From: Macrotrachela quadricornifera
Taxonomy: Eukaryota; Rotifera; Eurotatoria; Philodinida; Philodinidae
Assembly (NCBI GenBank): GCA_022393335.1
Contig: JAJEKB010001448.1
Coordinates: 716,561 to 780,560, forward strand
Reading direction: 5' to 3'
Length of the DNA: 64,000 nt
Below, in pieces: positions 10,840-21,795 of this stretch; position 1 is the stretch's first letter, and each line of letters begins with the position of its first letter. The translations under genes and the position numbers were made by a program. The notes below the pieces were generated by a model. It searched no databases. It saw nothing but the letters and a program-made list of their open reading frames with translations, and was not told where the DNA came from.

Positions 10840-12692
10840 CTCTAATATTGATAGAGATAAATCATTCAACCATGAATAAATATACACAACAAAAAACCCA
10901 CATGAAAATTATTTAATTTTCTCCAGGTTTCTTTATACAATCATAAATAAAAAATATATTCATATATCGTCCTATTTACACCATTTGTACAGTTTTCTAT
11001 ATAAATATAAATGAGTAATCAACTCAGAAGGTTACGAAAGTGCGAATAATGTTTACCAAAAAAATATTCTCGAATGAAAAAAACAATCATTTATTTTTTG
11101 TTATTATACATGTGTTTCATGACTTTTTTGATGAATGATTTGTTTTTTTCTTAAATATTTTTATTTTAAAAAAACATTTATATATTAAACAAATTAATAT
11201 TTGATAAATGTTAAAGTAATGAAACAAAATTTTTTTTGTTTTTTATACGAATATAAAATATAATTGTTAAAAAGAATGATTGTTGTTTTTAGTTTAGATA
11301 AATTATTTTTTCAAAAAAATCAATAAAAGAAAAAACATTGTTGTTTTTGAAAAATTTCTTCACATTGAATAAAATTTTCAATGGATATAAAACTCAGTGG
11401 AATGCATTCACTTTTTAAATTCTTATTATGAATGACATCTCATAATGTTATTCATCAAAAGATAAGAATAATATAATTAAGGTAGCACCATCTTATACAA
11501 TTCACTATTGCATATAAAAATTATCTCTTTGAGTAAGATATCGATATTTCTTTAACAGATAGTTTCATTTTCATAGAAGTCATTTGAATTGTTGTTAATT
11601 AAATGTAAGATCGTTTTCTTTTTGACAAAGAGATAGTCGAATAGCAGAGATTGAGAAAATTTTCTCAAACATTAATCGAAATAAATAGTTTTTTGATTCA
11701 CTAGATTTATTTCTATATTTCATATAGATTTTCTTTTTCTTTCATTTCCACTAACACTATTTTTATCTATCTTATTGCCATTCATTCATTTTGTTTTATT
11801 CTTAATCATTAAGTGAATTATGAAATAAGTCTAGTGTAGATATGCATTTTCTTTTAGAACAAAAGTCAAGATGATGTTCTGTATCTTGATAAACACAGAA
11901 ATATTAATATCTTTTTATTCTCTAAAGTTAAAACTTAATTAGTTTATATTTTAGTATTGGTCATATAACCAATGTAATAAAACATCAAATGATTAAATAT
12001 AATCGTTTATCCACATTGAAATTACCAACGGTGCTATTTAGAAGATTAAAAAATTATTATAACTATTTAAATTTTGAGAAAGGCTTTAGAATACTCTAGA
12101 ATTGCCAAACTTTATTATTATCATCATTCCACCATTATTTGCGTTGCTAAGGAACTATACAAAAGAAATATGATGACTGTTGATTAGTTCCATAGAGTCT
12201 TTAAGGAGATCGGGGCCAAAACGGTCGATTGGAAGGTAAGAACCACATAACATTAATAATTATCTAATTATAATTCTTTATGAAAAAGTACAAAACAAAT
12301 TCAATTTTCTTCTTCTTAAAAGAAATTGAGACCGAGATGACCTTGATTGATTTACTTTTAATAATGATATTATATACAAATTAGAAGATGATTTATATGA
12401 GAAATTTTATTATAGTTTAGTATTATTTTTTCCATATTTTAACACTGCTTCAATCATTTCGACATTTTTTCATTTCTTTTTTCATGAAAATAAAATATCA
12501 TATATCATATTTTATCTTTAAATCCTTATTTAAAAAGCATCATGTTCAGTAGACTAATTCCGACTATATTAGTAAAATAAAACTAATTCAATATTGTGAA
12601 TTTCATAAAAAAATTACACAAAAATATATATTTTATATAAATTCATTCTATTTGAGTATTAGTTTATATGTTTATGATATGAATGTTGATTA

Positions 12693-13040
12693 ATATTGAT
12701 ATATAAAATAAATAAATTATTTTCGAAGACTCTTTCGAAAAAGAGAATGATTCTAAAGATCTTCGATTATGAAAAGCAAAAATATAAAGTACAACATAAG
12801 GAATATTCAAAATAATTGTTTGATTTTGTTTTATAAATTGTTGAAATGTAGCTTTTTCATCAATTTATTTTTACATTTCAACAAGTTATTAAAGCAGTTA
12901 TACATAACAATAGTTCTATTATATAATGAAAAGAAAAATTGATTAATAATAAAAAAACAAGTTGTTAAATTTGTTTTAACTATACATCGAATTATATTTG
13001 TTAATGTATCTTGTATACGATCATAACCAATTTGAATATG
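12693..13040 (-). pseudogene. Decayed copy of the 7TM receptor gene
   Basis: This stretch matches the 3' part of the intact receptor gene (17608-18606), from its stop region through TM7, TM6 and the third loop to the second extracellular loop. Relative to the intact gene it lacks about 110 bp (TM7 region) and about 80 bp (after TM6), and carries many substitutions, so no reading frame survives. The 5' half is not recognisable past about 13040. Confidence 0.75.
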
Positions 13041-13045
13041 TGATG

Positions 13046-15049
13046 CAATCGTTCAAGTGATCTCATACATGTACATTGAGACTTAAAATTAATCATAGAG
13101 TTGGCGAATGAAAAATTGTATTCGTAAGATTTCCAGAACTTCACATTCTTTTGAGCTACAGTTTTCAATAAAATGTAGCTTAATATTTGTAGTTGTTGTT
13201 TCCTAAGATCATTCTCGAACTATCGATTAGTTTTTGTAAATAAAAGATAAAATGATGATGTTTTCAATGTGATTCAGAATTGATCATATACTAGTTTTTT
13301 TCTCTGAAAACTAACATATTATTATTATAATATCAGAATAATGACGTGAAAGTCAAATACAAATATTGTAAATATAATAGAAACTTTTTATTAGAAGTAA
13401 ATTAACGTTCATATCATAGTACTTTGTTGAGTTCAATAGAGGTATTGAAAGAAAATTTATTTATATACACGTATGCTCTTTCCTGTGCAAAAAGTGACTA
13501 ATATAAGGAATACGATCTTGATTAGATCTTCTCAGTTTTTTATTAGTGATATAGTAAACTTACGAAAAGAGTTGCAATAAATTATATCAGTAAATTCTCA
13601 ATGTTTTTTATTCGTCCATCATTGTTTCTTTTGTTTTTCTGTTAATAAATTCGCCTACCTATTCTCTCTCTCTTCATTGCATAAAGTACATGTTTTCATA
13701 TGGATCATATTGTACTTTTTTCTCTTTGTTCTCATCATAAAAAAGATCACCATCTTCATATAAAATTAGTCATTATTGGGTTGTATCTAATGGATATTCT
13801 GGATCATAACAAAACGTGTTGATAATCGGATTCAAAGAATATTGATCTTTGTTCGACGAAAATTGTCATTAGCTACGAACGTTGAATTAGAAAATCTATT
13901 CGGAGTAGAAATGCCTTCGTCCATGATGAAGTATCGAATGAATGACGTTGGATATTTTGAAAGAAGTGCATGAAAGAAACCATTATTGATAGATAAAAGC
14001 AAACGAAAAACATTTGATCTATGCAGTCAAACTCGTGGAACAAGATTGTTGTTTTTGGAAGAATGTCATTTTTATCTAATAAAACCAACTTGAATTTATT
14101 TGGTTCTGATGGAAGAGTACTAATGTAAAGAAAGGTTTATCGAGAATTTAATCCAAATTGTGTACTTCCAACGATTAAATATCATGAAAGAAATGCAAAA
14201 GTGTGAGGTTATTTCAGTCGGCAACGTAATATTTATTGATAAAATTTTAATTTGTGAAAGATATTACAATTGTTCTTAAAAAATGTTTATTTCAATCACC
14301 AAGAAAAATAAGATTTCAATTGAATTTTATTTTCTTAAATGATAATCATGCCAAACACAAATTTCATGTTCCAACAAAATAGTTAGATGCGAAAGATATA
14401 TAACATTTAAATTAACCATATCAAAGTTCTGATTCCAATTCCAAAGAACATATGAGATAAATTAAAGTATGGTATTCAAAAATGTACGTCACCAATAAAA
14501 AGTAAACATGAGTTTAAACAAATATTGGTGAGAGAATGCAATGAAATCGACGACAACGTTATTTAAATATTAATAAATTCTGGCCAAAATCGGTTAGATA
14601 AATGTATAAAATGGGGAGGACTATTTTTACAAAAAACAAAAGTGAAAAATATTTCAAAACAAAGGAAAAGTAATATTTCCTTTCAATTTCTATTTGAGTC
14701 AATGGATCACTAACATATGATTATTGACTCACTTATAATAGAGAGTTCATATGACCATTCGATAATTCATACTCTAACATTACTTGATAATGTTGATATT
14801 ATAATAAGAATATGTTATTTTTGAGAAAATCTACTCTATGATCAATTTGAACAACATTCAAAAGTCATAATTTTAACTTTTAAATACATCAAATCATTCA
14901 CAGATTGAGAATGATTTCAGTAAGTAATGGCTATGTGTACTAAATTACACTTCAATGAATATACATTTATGGATATCTTAAAGACACAATTTTTCATTTA
15001 TAAATTGTATGATCAAATTTAAATATGCCTATATGCATGAGAATTTATT
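13046..15049. other. Spacer between duplicated units, no gene recognised
   Basis: AT-rich, with no supported exon. The open frame at 13873-14088 (minus) shows no domain or splice context. Nothing recognisable as a transposon end. Confidence 0.4.
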
Positions 15050-15121
15050 TTTTAATGAAGAAAAAAATTTAAAAGAAGCTTTTGTTTGATTACAGCTTCA
15101 ACTGATATTAAATCTAATTAA

Positions 15122-15389
15122 TTAATATCCATAACCTCCGAAACCTCCAACACCTGGAGCACCACCATAAACTTGACCCATTGTTGGATTTGGATTTCCA
15201 CCCATCATATTATCTAACATTTCACCAGCAGCACCTATTCAATTACATTTATTTCATTTACAACTTTAACTAAAAAAATAATCAAAACTTACTATTAATT
15301 CCTCCTGGAACCATTCGGTTAATCATAGCATCACTTGCGGCTTCGTTCCCCATACCACCCATACCACCCATACCATAACCAGGATACAT
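15122..15389 (-). CDS. Gly-rich mini-protein, copy 3 (2 exons)
   Basis: Third member of the unrecognised mini-gene family. Exons 15293-15389 and 15234-15122 join in phase 1 across a 58-bp intron, giving 69 residues. It is nearly identical to copy 2 except for one extra GMG unit near the N-terminus (GYGMGGMGGMGN), which looks like slippage of a 9-bp repeat. The second exon of copies 2 and 3 is almost the same at the DNA level. The short glycine-rich composition recalls stress-related or disordered proteins, but that is only a guess. Confidence 0.78.
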
Positions 15390-15462
15390 TTTCAAATAAT
15401 TTGTTTAAATAAGAAATAATTCAAATAAGAAATGTTATTTAATATTGAAGAAAAAAAACGTT

Positions 15463-15470
15463 CTTATATA
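15463..15470 (-). promoter_or_regulatory. TATA-like box of Gly-rich mini-gene copy 3
   Basis: TATATAAG on the minus strand, 74 bp upstream of the ATG, matching copies 1 and 2 in position and context. Confidence 0.6.
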
Positions 15471-16829
15471 CTCTAATATTGATAGAGATAAATCATTCAA
15501 CCATGAATAAATATATACAACAAAAAACCCACATGAAAATTACTTGATTCTCTCCAGGTTTCGTTATACAATCATAAATAAAAATTATATTCATATATCG
15601 TCCTATTTACGTCATTTGTACAGTTTTCTATATAAATATAAATGATTAATCAACTCAGAAGGTTACGAAAGTGCGAATTATGTTTACCAAAAAAATATTC
15701 TCGAATGAGAAAAACAATCATTTATTTTTTGTTTTTATACATGTGCTTCATGACTTTTTCGATAAAAACCAATTTATTCTAGTATATACAAAAAAAAACA
15801 AGGTCTTTCGATGGATAGTTTTTTTTTTTTTTGTTAAATATTTTTATTTAAAAAAACATGTATCTATTAAACAAATTAATATTTGATAAATGTGAAAATA
15901 ATGAAATAAAGTATTTTTTTATTTTGTATATGAATATAGAATATAATTTTTAATAAGAATGATTGTTGTTTTTGAAAAATTTCTTCACATTGAATAAAAT
16001 TTTCAATGGATATAAAACTCAATGGAATGCATTTAATTTTAAAATTCTTATTATGAATGACATCTCATAAGGTTATTCATTCGAATATAAGAACAATAAA
16101 ATTAAGGTAGCACCATATTATATAATTTACTATTACATATAAAACTATCTCTTCGTATGAGACATTGACATTTCTTTAATAGATAATTTTCTTTTTTATA
16201 GGAATCATTAGAAAAAAAATATAAAATCCATGGATTATGTGAAATTAAAAATTTTTTGTCGAATGTCGTTGTTATTCTTCGATTTTATTTAAAGGAAGCA
16301 GAGAATATGATTATATAATTACATTTTGAATAATATTTAGAAAAGATTCATGTAGGATCGAATATTAAGTATATACGTATATATACATGTTTATATCGCT
16401 GGTCAGTTATTTCGATGAAATTTTGTTGTTAATTAAATGTATGATCATTTTCTTTTTGACAAATAGATTATTGAAAAAGAGAGATTGAGAAAGCTTTTTC
16501 AAACATTAATCTAAATAAATAGTTTTTTGATTCGTTAGATTTATTTCGATATTTCATATAGATTTTCTTTTTTTTAATTTTTACTAATACTATTTTTATC
16601 TATCTTATTGCCATTCATACATTATTTTGTTTTATTCCTAATCATTAATTTAATTATGAAATAAGTCTAGTGTAGATATTCATTTTCTTTCAGAATAAGA
16701 GTCAAGATGATGTTCTGTATTTAGATAAACATAGAAATATTAATATCGTTTTATTCTCTAAAGTTAAAACTTTATTAGTTTATATTTTAGTATTGGTCAT
16801 ACAACCAATGTTCAACAGAATGACTATGA

Positions 16830-17600
16830 ACTTATTCGCGAAATAAGAACATTTTAGTATTGAAAGTTTCATTAACAACCTAATAGAAATAATTGTCAAA
16901 TATTAGATTTTTATTCGACGTTCATGGAAAAAACTGGATTATCTATGATACCTTCTCACCTTGTGGAAGTCTAATGCTCTTGTTTGTCTTAGTCTACATT
17001 AATAAATAGCGACACCTATTACTTAAACTCATTATTTGGATAAATGACGTAGCCAATATTTATTACTTCTAATCATCTAGGAATATGCTTCATTTTACGT
17101 CCAGTAAACAGACAATAAAGGTATTGATCTATAATAGTTTTCAATACATACTGAAACTTGAGGGGAAAAATAGTAGTGAAATGGTGGTGTCATGTATCTG
17201 TAACTCTAATAAACTTGTTGCTTAATAAAGCATTTGAAAAAATGAAAGAAAAGAGCTATATTGATTTGCTTTTCGATCAATTGCTGAAACAGTTCTTTGA
17301 TAGAGAAATTAGTCAGATAGATTTAGCAATTAAATATAGTCTAGTTTTTAAGACTAATTATGGTCAAATGATGACTTGTTTTTTGTTACTAATTGAAAAT
17401 GTTCTGTCAATTATTGGCAAAAGAAAAATAATTGAGGTTTATTTTTTGACATAATGACAAGTAAGTATTCGTTATACTGTATAAAATTACATTAGTAACG
17501 CATGTATATAAAAATGGAACGCTAATTCAATTGGGACATGAATATAGAATGAGGACAAAGCGAAAAAGGTTTTTGAGTGCATTTTTAAATAGAAGATGGA
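16830..17600. other. Unit-B-specific segment with an unrecognised ORF
   Basis: This segment has no match in unit A. It contains a plus-strand open frame (17158-17454, 98 codons) with several hydrophobic stretches but no domain I recognise and no good start context. It could be a remnant of an inserted element. Confidence 0.35.
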
Positions 17601-17607
17601 TTCAGAA

Positions 17608-18606
17608 TTAATATTGATATATAAAATAAATAAATTGTTTTCGAAGACTCTTTCGAAAAAGAGTACTTGTTAAAGTATTTATATAAAATGTTTTCGAATA
17701 ATTCATATAATAAAACCATCGTGCAATAAATGCAAATATAATATATAATAAAAGAGAAAATGTTTCTAAAGATTTTTGATTATAATAAGCAAAAAGATAT
17801 AGTACAACATAAGGAATATTTAAAATAGTTGTTAATATTATTTGAACTAATAACATTTTTATCATATGACGATTAATTTTATTTGAATTAATATTTTGAT
17901 TTTGTTTTGTAAATTGTTGAATTGTAACTTTTTGTCGACTAATTTTTACATTTCGACAAATCATTAAAGCAGTAAGACATAATAATAAGGGAATAATAGC
18001 TCCATTATATAATGAAAAGAAAAATCCATCAATAATAAAAAAAAATGTTGTTAAATTTGTTTGAACTATACATCGATTTGTATTCGTTAATATATCTCGA
18101 AAATAATCATATGCAATTGGAATATGTAATCCAACTAAAGACCAAAAAATAAAAATAATTATCGAACAAATTCGACTTATTTTAAAATGATTAAATTTTC
18201 GAATATTTTGATTAAGTGAACTACTACAATATCGATCAATTGATGCCATACATATATAACTTGATGATAAACATGGAAAAATAAACATTAAATAATTTCC
18301 TAGTTTACACCAAATTCTATTTTCATATATATAATGAAATATATTTTCATTTAATGAACTTATTATTTCCATTAAAATAAATATATTCATTATACAAAAA
18401 TCAGTTATTGATGTAAAGAAAAAATATATTGAACATGAATTTATTCGAATTTCTTTTTGAATAAATGTTATTATATTAAGAATAGAACCAATTAAACCTG
18501 TTAGATAAATAATAATTAATATATATTTATCCATCCATAAAAGTATTTCTGATATTTGATTTATATCAAACGATGATTTTAATAGAGAATTAGTTGTATT
18601 TGACAT
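17608..18606 (-). CDS. Rhodopsin-like 7TM G-protein coupled receptor
   Basis: A single-exon gene of 332 residues with seven hydrophobic segments, at the plasma membrane by inference. Visible family marks: Asn44 in TM1, Cys100 at the start of TM3 and Cys179 in extracellular loop 2 (the usual disulfide), DRY at 124-126, and a basic third intracellular loop rich in Asn and Gln (about 220-250). The usual NPxxY of TM7 is absent; the region reads NYSKTFYINTLTS. N-terminal Asn residues (NTT) could be glycosylated. Ligand unknown; such divergent receptors are abundant in bdelloids and are often likened to peptide (FMRFamide-type) receptors. A deleted second copy lies at 12693-13040. Confidence 0.85.
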   Translation of the reverse strand: MSNTTNSLLKSSFDINQISEILLWMDKYILIIIYLTGLIGSILNIITFIQKEIRINSCSIYFFFTSITDFCIMNIFILMEIISSLNENIFHYIYENRIWCKLGNYLMFIFPCLSSSYICMASIDRYCSSSLNQNIRKFNHFKISRICSIIIFIFWSLVGLHIPIAYDYFRDILTNTNRCIVQTNLTTFFFIIDGFFFSLYNGAIIPLLLCLTALMICRNVKISRQKVTIQQFTKQNQNINSNKINRHMIKMLLVQIILTTILNIPYVVLYLFAYYNQKSLETFSLLLYIIFAFIARWFYYMNYSKTFYINTLTSTLFRKSLRKQFIYFIYQY

Positions 18607-19439
18607 TTATTCGTGTTTTATAAATTAAATTCGAAATAAATCAAATATACATGAGATGGGATTTTCTTTTATATTGAGATCATTCTAGCAAAAGATTATT
18701 TTATAAGTTAATAATTAGAATATAAAACGAAAGAAATTATAGAAGATAGATTCAATTTACAACTAAATTATGAATTAATATTAACAAGAACATAATTTTA
18801 ATGACAAAATGTATCAAATTATATAACCTGTTTTCATTTAAATTATTTAATGTATTTTTTTTATCCACTAATTCATTTAATCTCTAATTTTATATTAATA
18901 TAATATTATTTCTATCCAATCAAATAGAGTGGGCGGACAAATCTCGTATACATATAGATTAAATTTTAATTAAAAAAAATCTACAAACATTTGCATAAGT
19001 TCTCATTTATTCAAATTTTTCATAAAGCTAATTGAGACTAATTGAAATTTTTTGTTTTCTAAATTCTATATAATGCGATATGAGTAATTATGTTTATTTC
19101 TTTAAATAATTGTCTGTAATAATCATTTACGAAATAAATTATAGGAAATAATTATAATTAAGCTCTCTGTGCAAATTCTAGGATTAGAAAAAAATCTTTA
19201 GTCAATTAGAGTTGTAAAAGATTTTTCTGAAAAAAGTTCTATTTTCAACCTGCAAAATATAGATTTAAAGGTTAAGAAAAAATGAAGGAAAAAACTTTAA
19301 CTATTCTATTTTTCTATGAATTAAATAGATGATTTACACAGAAGAATAATAGGTTATATCGTAGACATCAAAAGTATTCCGCCACTTTTATGTTTTGAGT
19401 CGTGTATTGAACCTATCCAACATTAATGTCGTTTCATTA
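18607..19439. other. Intergenic region upstream of the 7TM receptor
   Basis: AT-rich. It presumably contains the receptor promoter; no clear TATA box or other gene was recognised. Confidence 0.4.
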
Positions 19440-19441
19440 TA

Positions 19442-20706
19442 CAGGTATTTGCAAAAAAACTTGCACAACTTCTTGTACAGATATTATTTTTTATATAGGT
19501 GCTTTTTAAATTTTTTTCAAAAGTGTGGCGGATAGCCCACGATGGATGCTACACGACAGTATAATTTGATATTAGATCTATTCACTTATTGAAGAAAAAT
19601 AAGACAAATATATCGTTTTTTCGGATGTGAGAAAAATAACTATAATCAAATTTTTAACATTTTTGATTTTTTCATCTGAAAAATGTTAACTGATTGGAAG
19701 CCCCTTTCAAATGTTTTCGTATAGAAATTGATAGTCTACAACGAGTAATATCAAATATCATCGTAGTTCAATATGTTATTCGTTCACCTTCACAATCAAT
19801 AAGAGATAGACATCACACAACTTTTTACAATACTAGTATCAATATTTCGAAATTCTTCAGCTATTAAACGTTCGAGTTGATTAATATTTACAAGTTTTCT
19901 TTTTTCTACATTACGTTTCACTATCGCTCAAATATTCTCGATCGGATTTACATCCGAATTATTAGATAGTCAGTCTAATAATTCTGATACTTCTTCGTCG
20001 ATCAATTGTGTACAAGTATGACTTGTGTGTTTTGGATTATTATCCTGCTGTAGACGCCAGTATGAACCAAACTCATCTAAAATGAAAGCATCAATAAGTA
20101 ATGTTACATTATTTTCTTTCATTTACTTACGTCTGGCAGCATGAAGAAGATGATCTTCAAGCATAGAAGGGTAATATGAACCATCAAGATTGCATCGAAA
20201 CGTGTGACAGGTCAATATGCCTTTCACATTTATTGCACCCCAAATATGAACTTTTTGATGATTTTTAGGTGAGCATTTTCATTCTTTATTTAGAGTTTTT
20301 GTCCACCGACGAATCGTGTTACGAAAAAGCTGAAATGAAGCTTCATCTGTAAATTTTACCTTAATAAAATCATCATTTTCATGCTTTTCAACCCATTGAA
20401 TACGTCGCTCTTCTTCATCAGATGCTAACATATGAATAGACTTCGATAAAACATTTTTACAACCATATGCACGAAGATGACGACTAATTGTTGATGTTGA
20501 AACCGATTTTTGATACATTTTCGATAATTTTCCTTTTATTTTGCTTTTCAAAAGGAAAGAAATCACACTTCTATATATATAGTGTGTAGTACGTCTGTCA
20601 AGGGTTTGTTTCTTAAAAAATAATCTCTACATTCGCTTATAATAGTATAGAAAACGTTTAAAGAAAAAGAACCACTTTTGTACAAGCTTTTTTTTGCAGA
20701 CAGCTG
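19442..20706 (-). mobile_element. Tc1/mariner-type transposon, 1.27 kb, inactive
   Basis: The left end reads TA-CAGGTATTTGCAAAAAAA and the right end, reverse-complemented, TA-CAGCTGTCTGCAAAAAAA. Both continue with CTTG.ACAA, so the terminal inverted repeats are clear. TA dinucleotides at 19440-19441 and 20707-20708 fit the usual TA target-site duplication. Size and the decayed transposase inside (minus strand) are as expected for Tc1/mariner. Confidence 0.85.
19770..20640 (-). pseudogene. Tc1/mariner transposase pseudogene
   Basis: Reading on the minus strand: an N-terminal helix-turn-helix region (SVSTSTISRHLRAYGCKN), the first catalytic block FTDEASFQL, the second QQDNNPKHTSH, and the third NSDVNPIENI. 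These are the D, D and E blocks of a Tc1-type DDE transposase. It is broken by at least three TGA stops, two of which replace a Trp expected in the family (after LLD and after ENI). An insertion between the ARR and DEFG segments looks like a 50-bp spliceosomal intron (GTAAGT...TTTTAG). Not functional. Confidence 0.85.
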
Positions 20707-20771
20707 TACATTGATCACTTTTCGTCAATGTCATTTTCTCAACATCATGCTATATTTGATTATTTCCATTA

Positions 20772-21791
20772 TAGTCTATTTCAGAGTTAAATGGTCGTTG
20801 GCAGTTTTCGAATAACTTTTGATTGGCTCAGATTATTGAGCTTGAGGTTTCAGCATTGAAAGAACCAGCTCTGAGGCGTCTATCTATATAATATTCATCA
20901 AGGACAGACATTTGTTAGAAACGGTTTGTACATCGTTATGTTGTTCACCCCATATTTGTATGAATTTTTATAATAATCTAACCTCAAAAGAAACCTAATT
21001 GTAGCCAAAATCGCCCTGATATATGCTGTAAAATTGCTACAAATTAGAGTGAGCTTGTTGACAAAAGACGCCATTTAGACTGTGAAAATTTTATTATATA
21101 CACAGGGCGATTTGGGCTGCAATTTGGTATATTTTGAGTTTAGATTATCATAAAAATATCGAATGAGCAGCATAACGATACACAAATCGTTTGAAAAAAA
21201 GGAGTCTATGATCTTTCTGATTTCAAACTGAATTTCGAAAAAAAATTCTCGGCCACTTTTGTACCAAGGCACGGGTCTTGCAGATTTTGAAATTTTTTTA
21301 ATATCTTACCAATTCATACATGAGCACACATAATTAGATACTACTTCATATCGTGAAGGTCTCATAGGTTTAATTAAAGTTGACGTTATATATATGGGTA
21401 TATATATACCCTATATATTTTTTAAATGATGCGGATCTTGTTGAATTTTAATATATATGTGGATATATGTATACTATAGGTAAATGTTAAAACTCGTCAA
21501 GACCCGCATCATCTAAAAAAACATAGGGTATACAAATACCCACATATATATTAAAATTAAGCTAGACCCGTATTTCATCTTTAATTCGAGGGTCTTTTTT
21601 TGCTAAAATTCAGATTGAAATTAAATAAGCCATTGTATGGGAAAAATGTCTTTGGCCTTGATGAATATTATATAGGTAGACACTTGCGAGCTGACTCTTT
21701 CCAATGCTGAAACTCCGAGCTCAATAGTTTGAGCCAATCAAAAGTTATTCAAAAACTGCCCACGACCATTTAACTATGAAATGGATTATAG
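20772..21791. mobile_element. Foldback element with long inverted arms
   Basis: Left arm about 20772-21040; right arm about 21102-21200 plus 21645-21791. The arms pair through blocks such as CAATCAAAAGTTATTC and AGGGCGATTT, with substitutions and small indels. The right arm is split by about 450 bp that holds another inverted repeat. No transposase is seen, so this is a non-autonomous (MITE-like or foldback) element; family unknown. Confidence 0.7.
21380..21570. repeat. Nested smaller inverted repeat
   Basis: Inside the split right arm of the foldback element. Arms run from about 21385 and about 21498, sharing GATGCGG and the A/T-rich TATACCC/GGGTATA blocks in opposite orientation. Probably a second small element inserted into the first. 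Confidence 0.55.
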
Positions 21792-21795
21792 TAGC

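Larger units (their letters stand above)
10430..13045. repeat. Segmental duplication, unit A
   Basis: Unit A aligns by eye with unit B (15050-18110) in the same order and orientation: Gly-rich mini-gene, about 1 kb of shared upstream DNA (to about 11960 here, 16810 there), then the 3' part of the 7TM receptor gene (12693-13040 here, intact there). The middle (12000-12680 here, 16830-17600 there) is not obviously alike, so insertions or deletions occurred since. Many substitutions separate the units, so this is not recent. Confidence 0.75.
15050..18110. repeat. Segmental duplication, unit B
   Basis: Counterpart of unit A. It has the same Gly-rich gene, the same upstream flank, and the same receptor gene, intact here. 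Unit B carries about 215 bp (around 16215-16425) that unit A lacks, and about 50 bp extra near 15765-15825. Confidence 0.75.

Noticed and set aside
12090..12240. Transposase-like stretch (peptide resembling a helix-turn-helix region)
   Set aside because: Only about 45 codons, interrupted by a stop, and I could not place it in a family.
17158..17454. 98-codon open frame
   Set aside because: Hydrophobic and open but with no recognisable domain, no ATG in good context and no paralogue in unit A. Kept only as a note.
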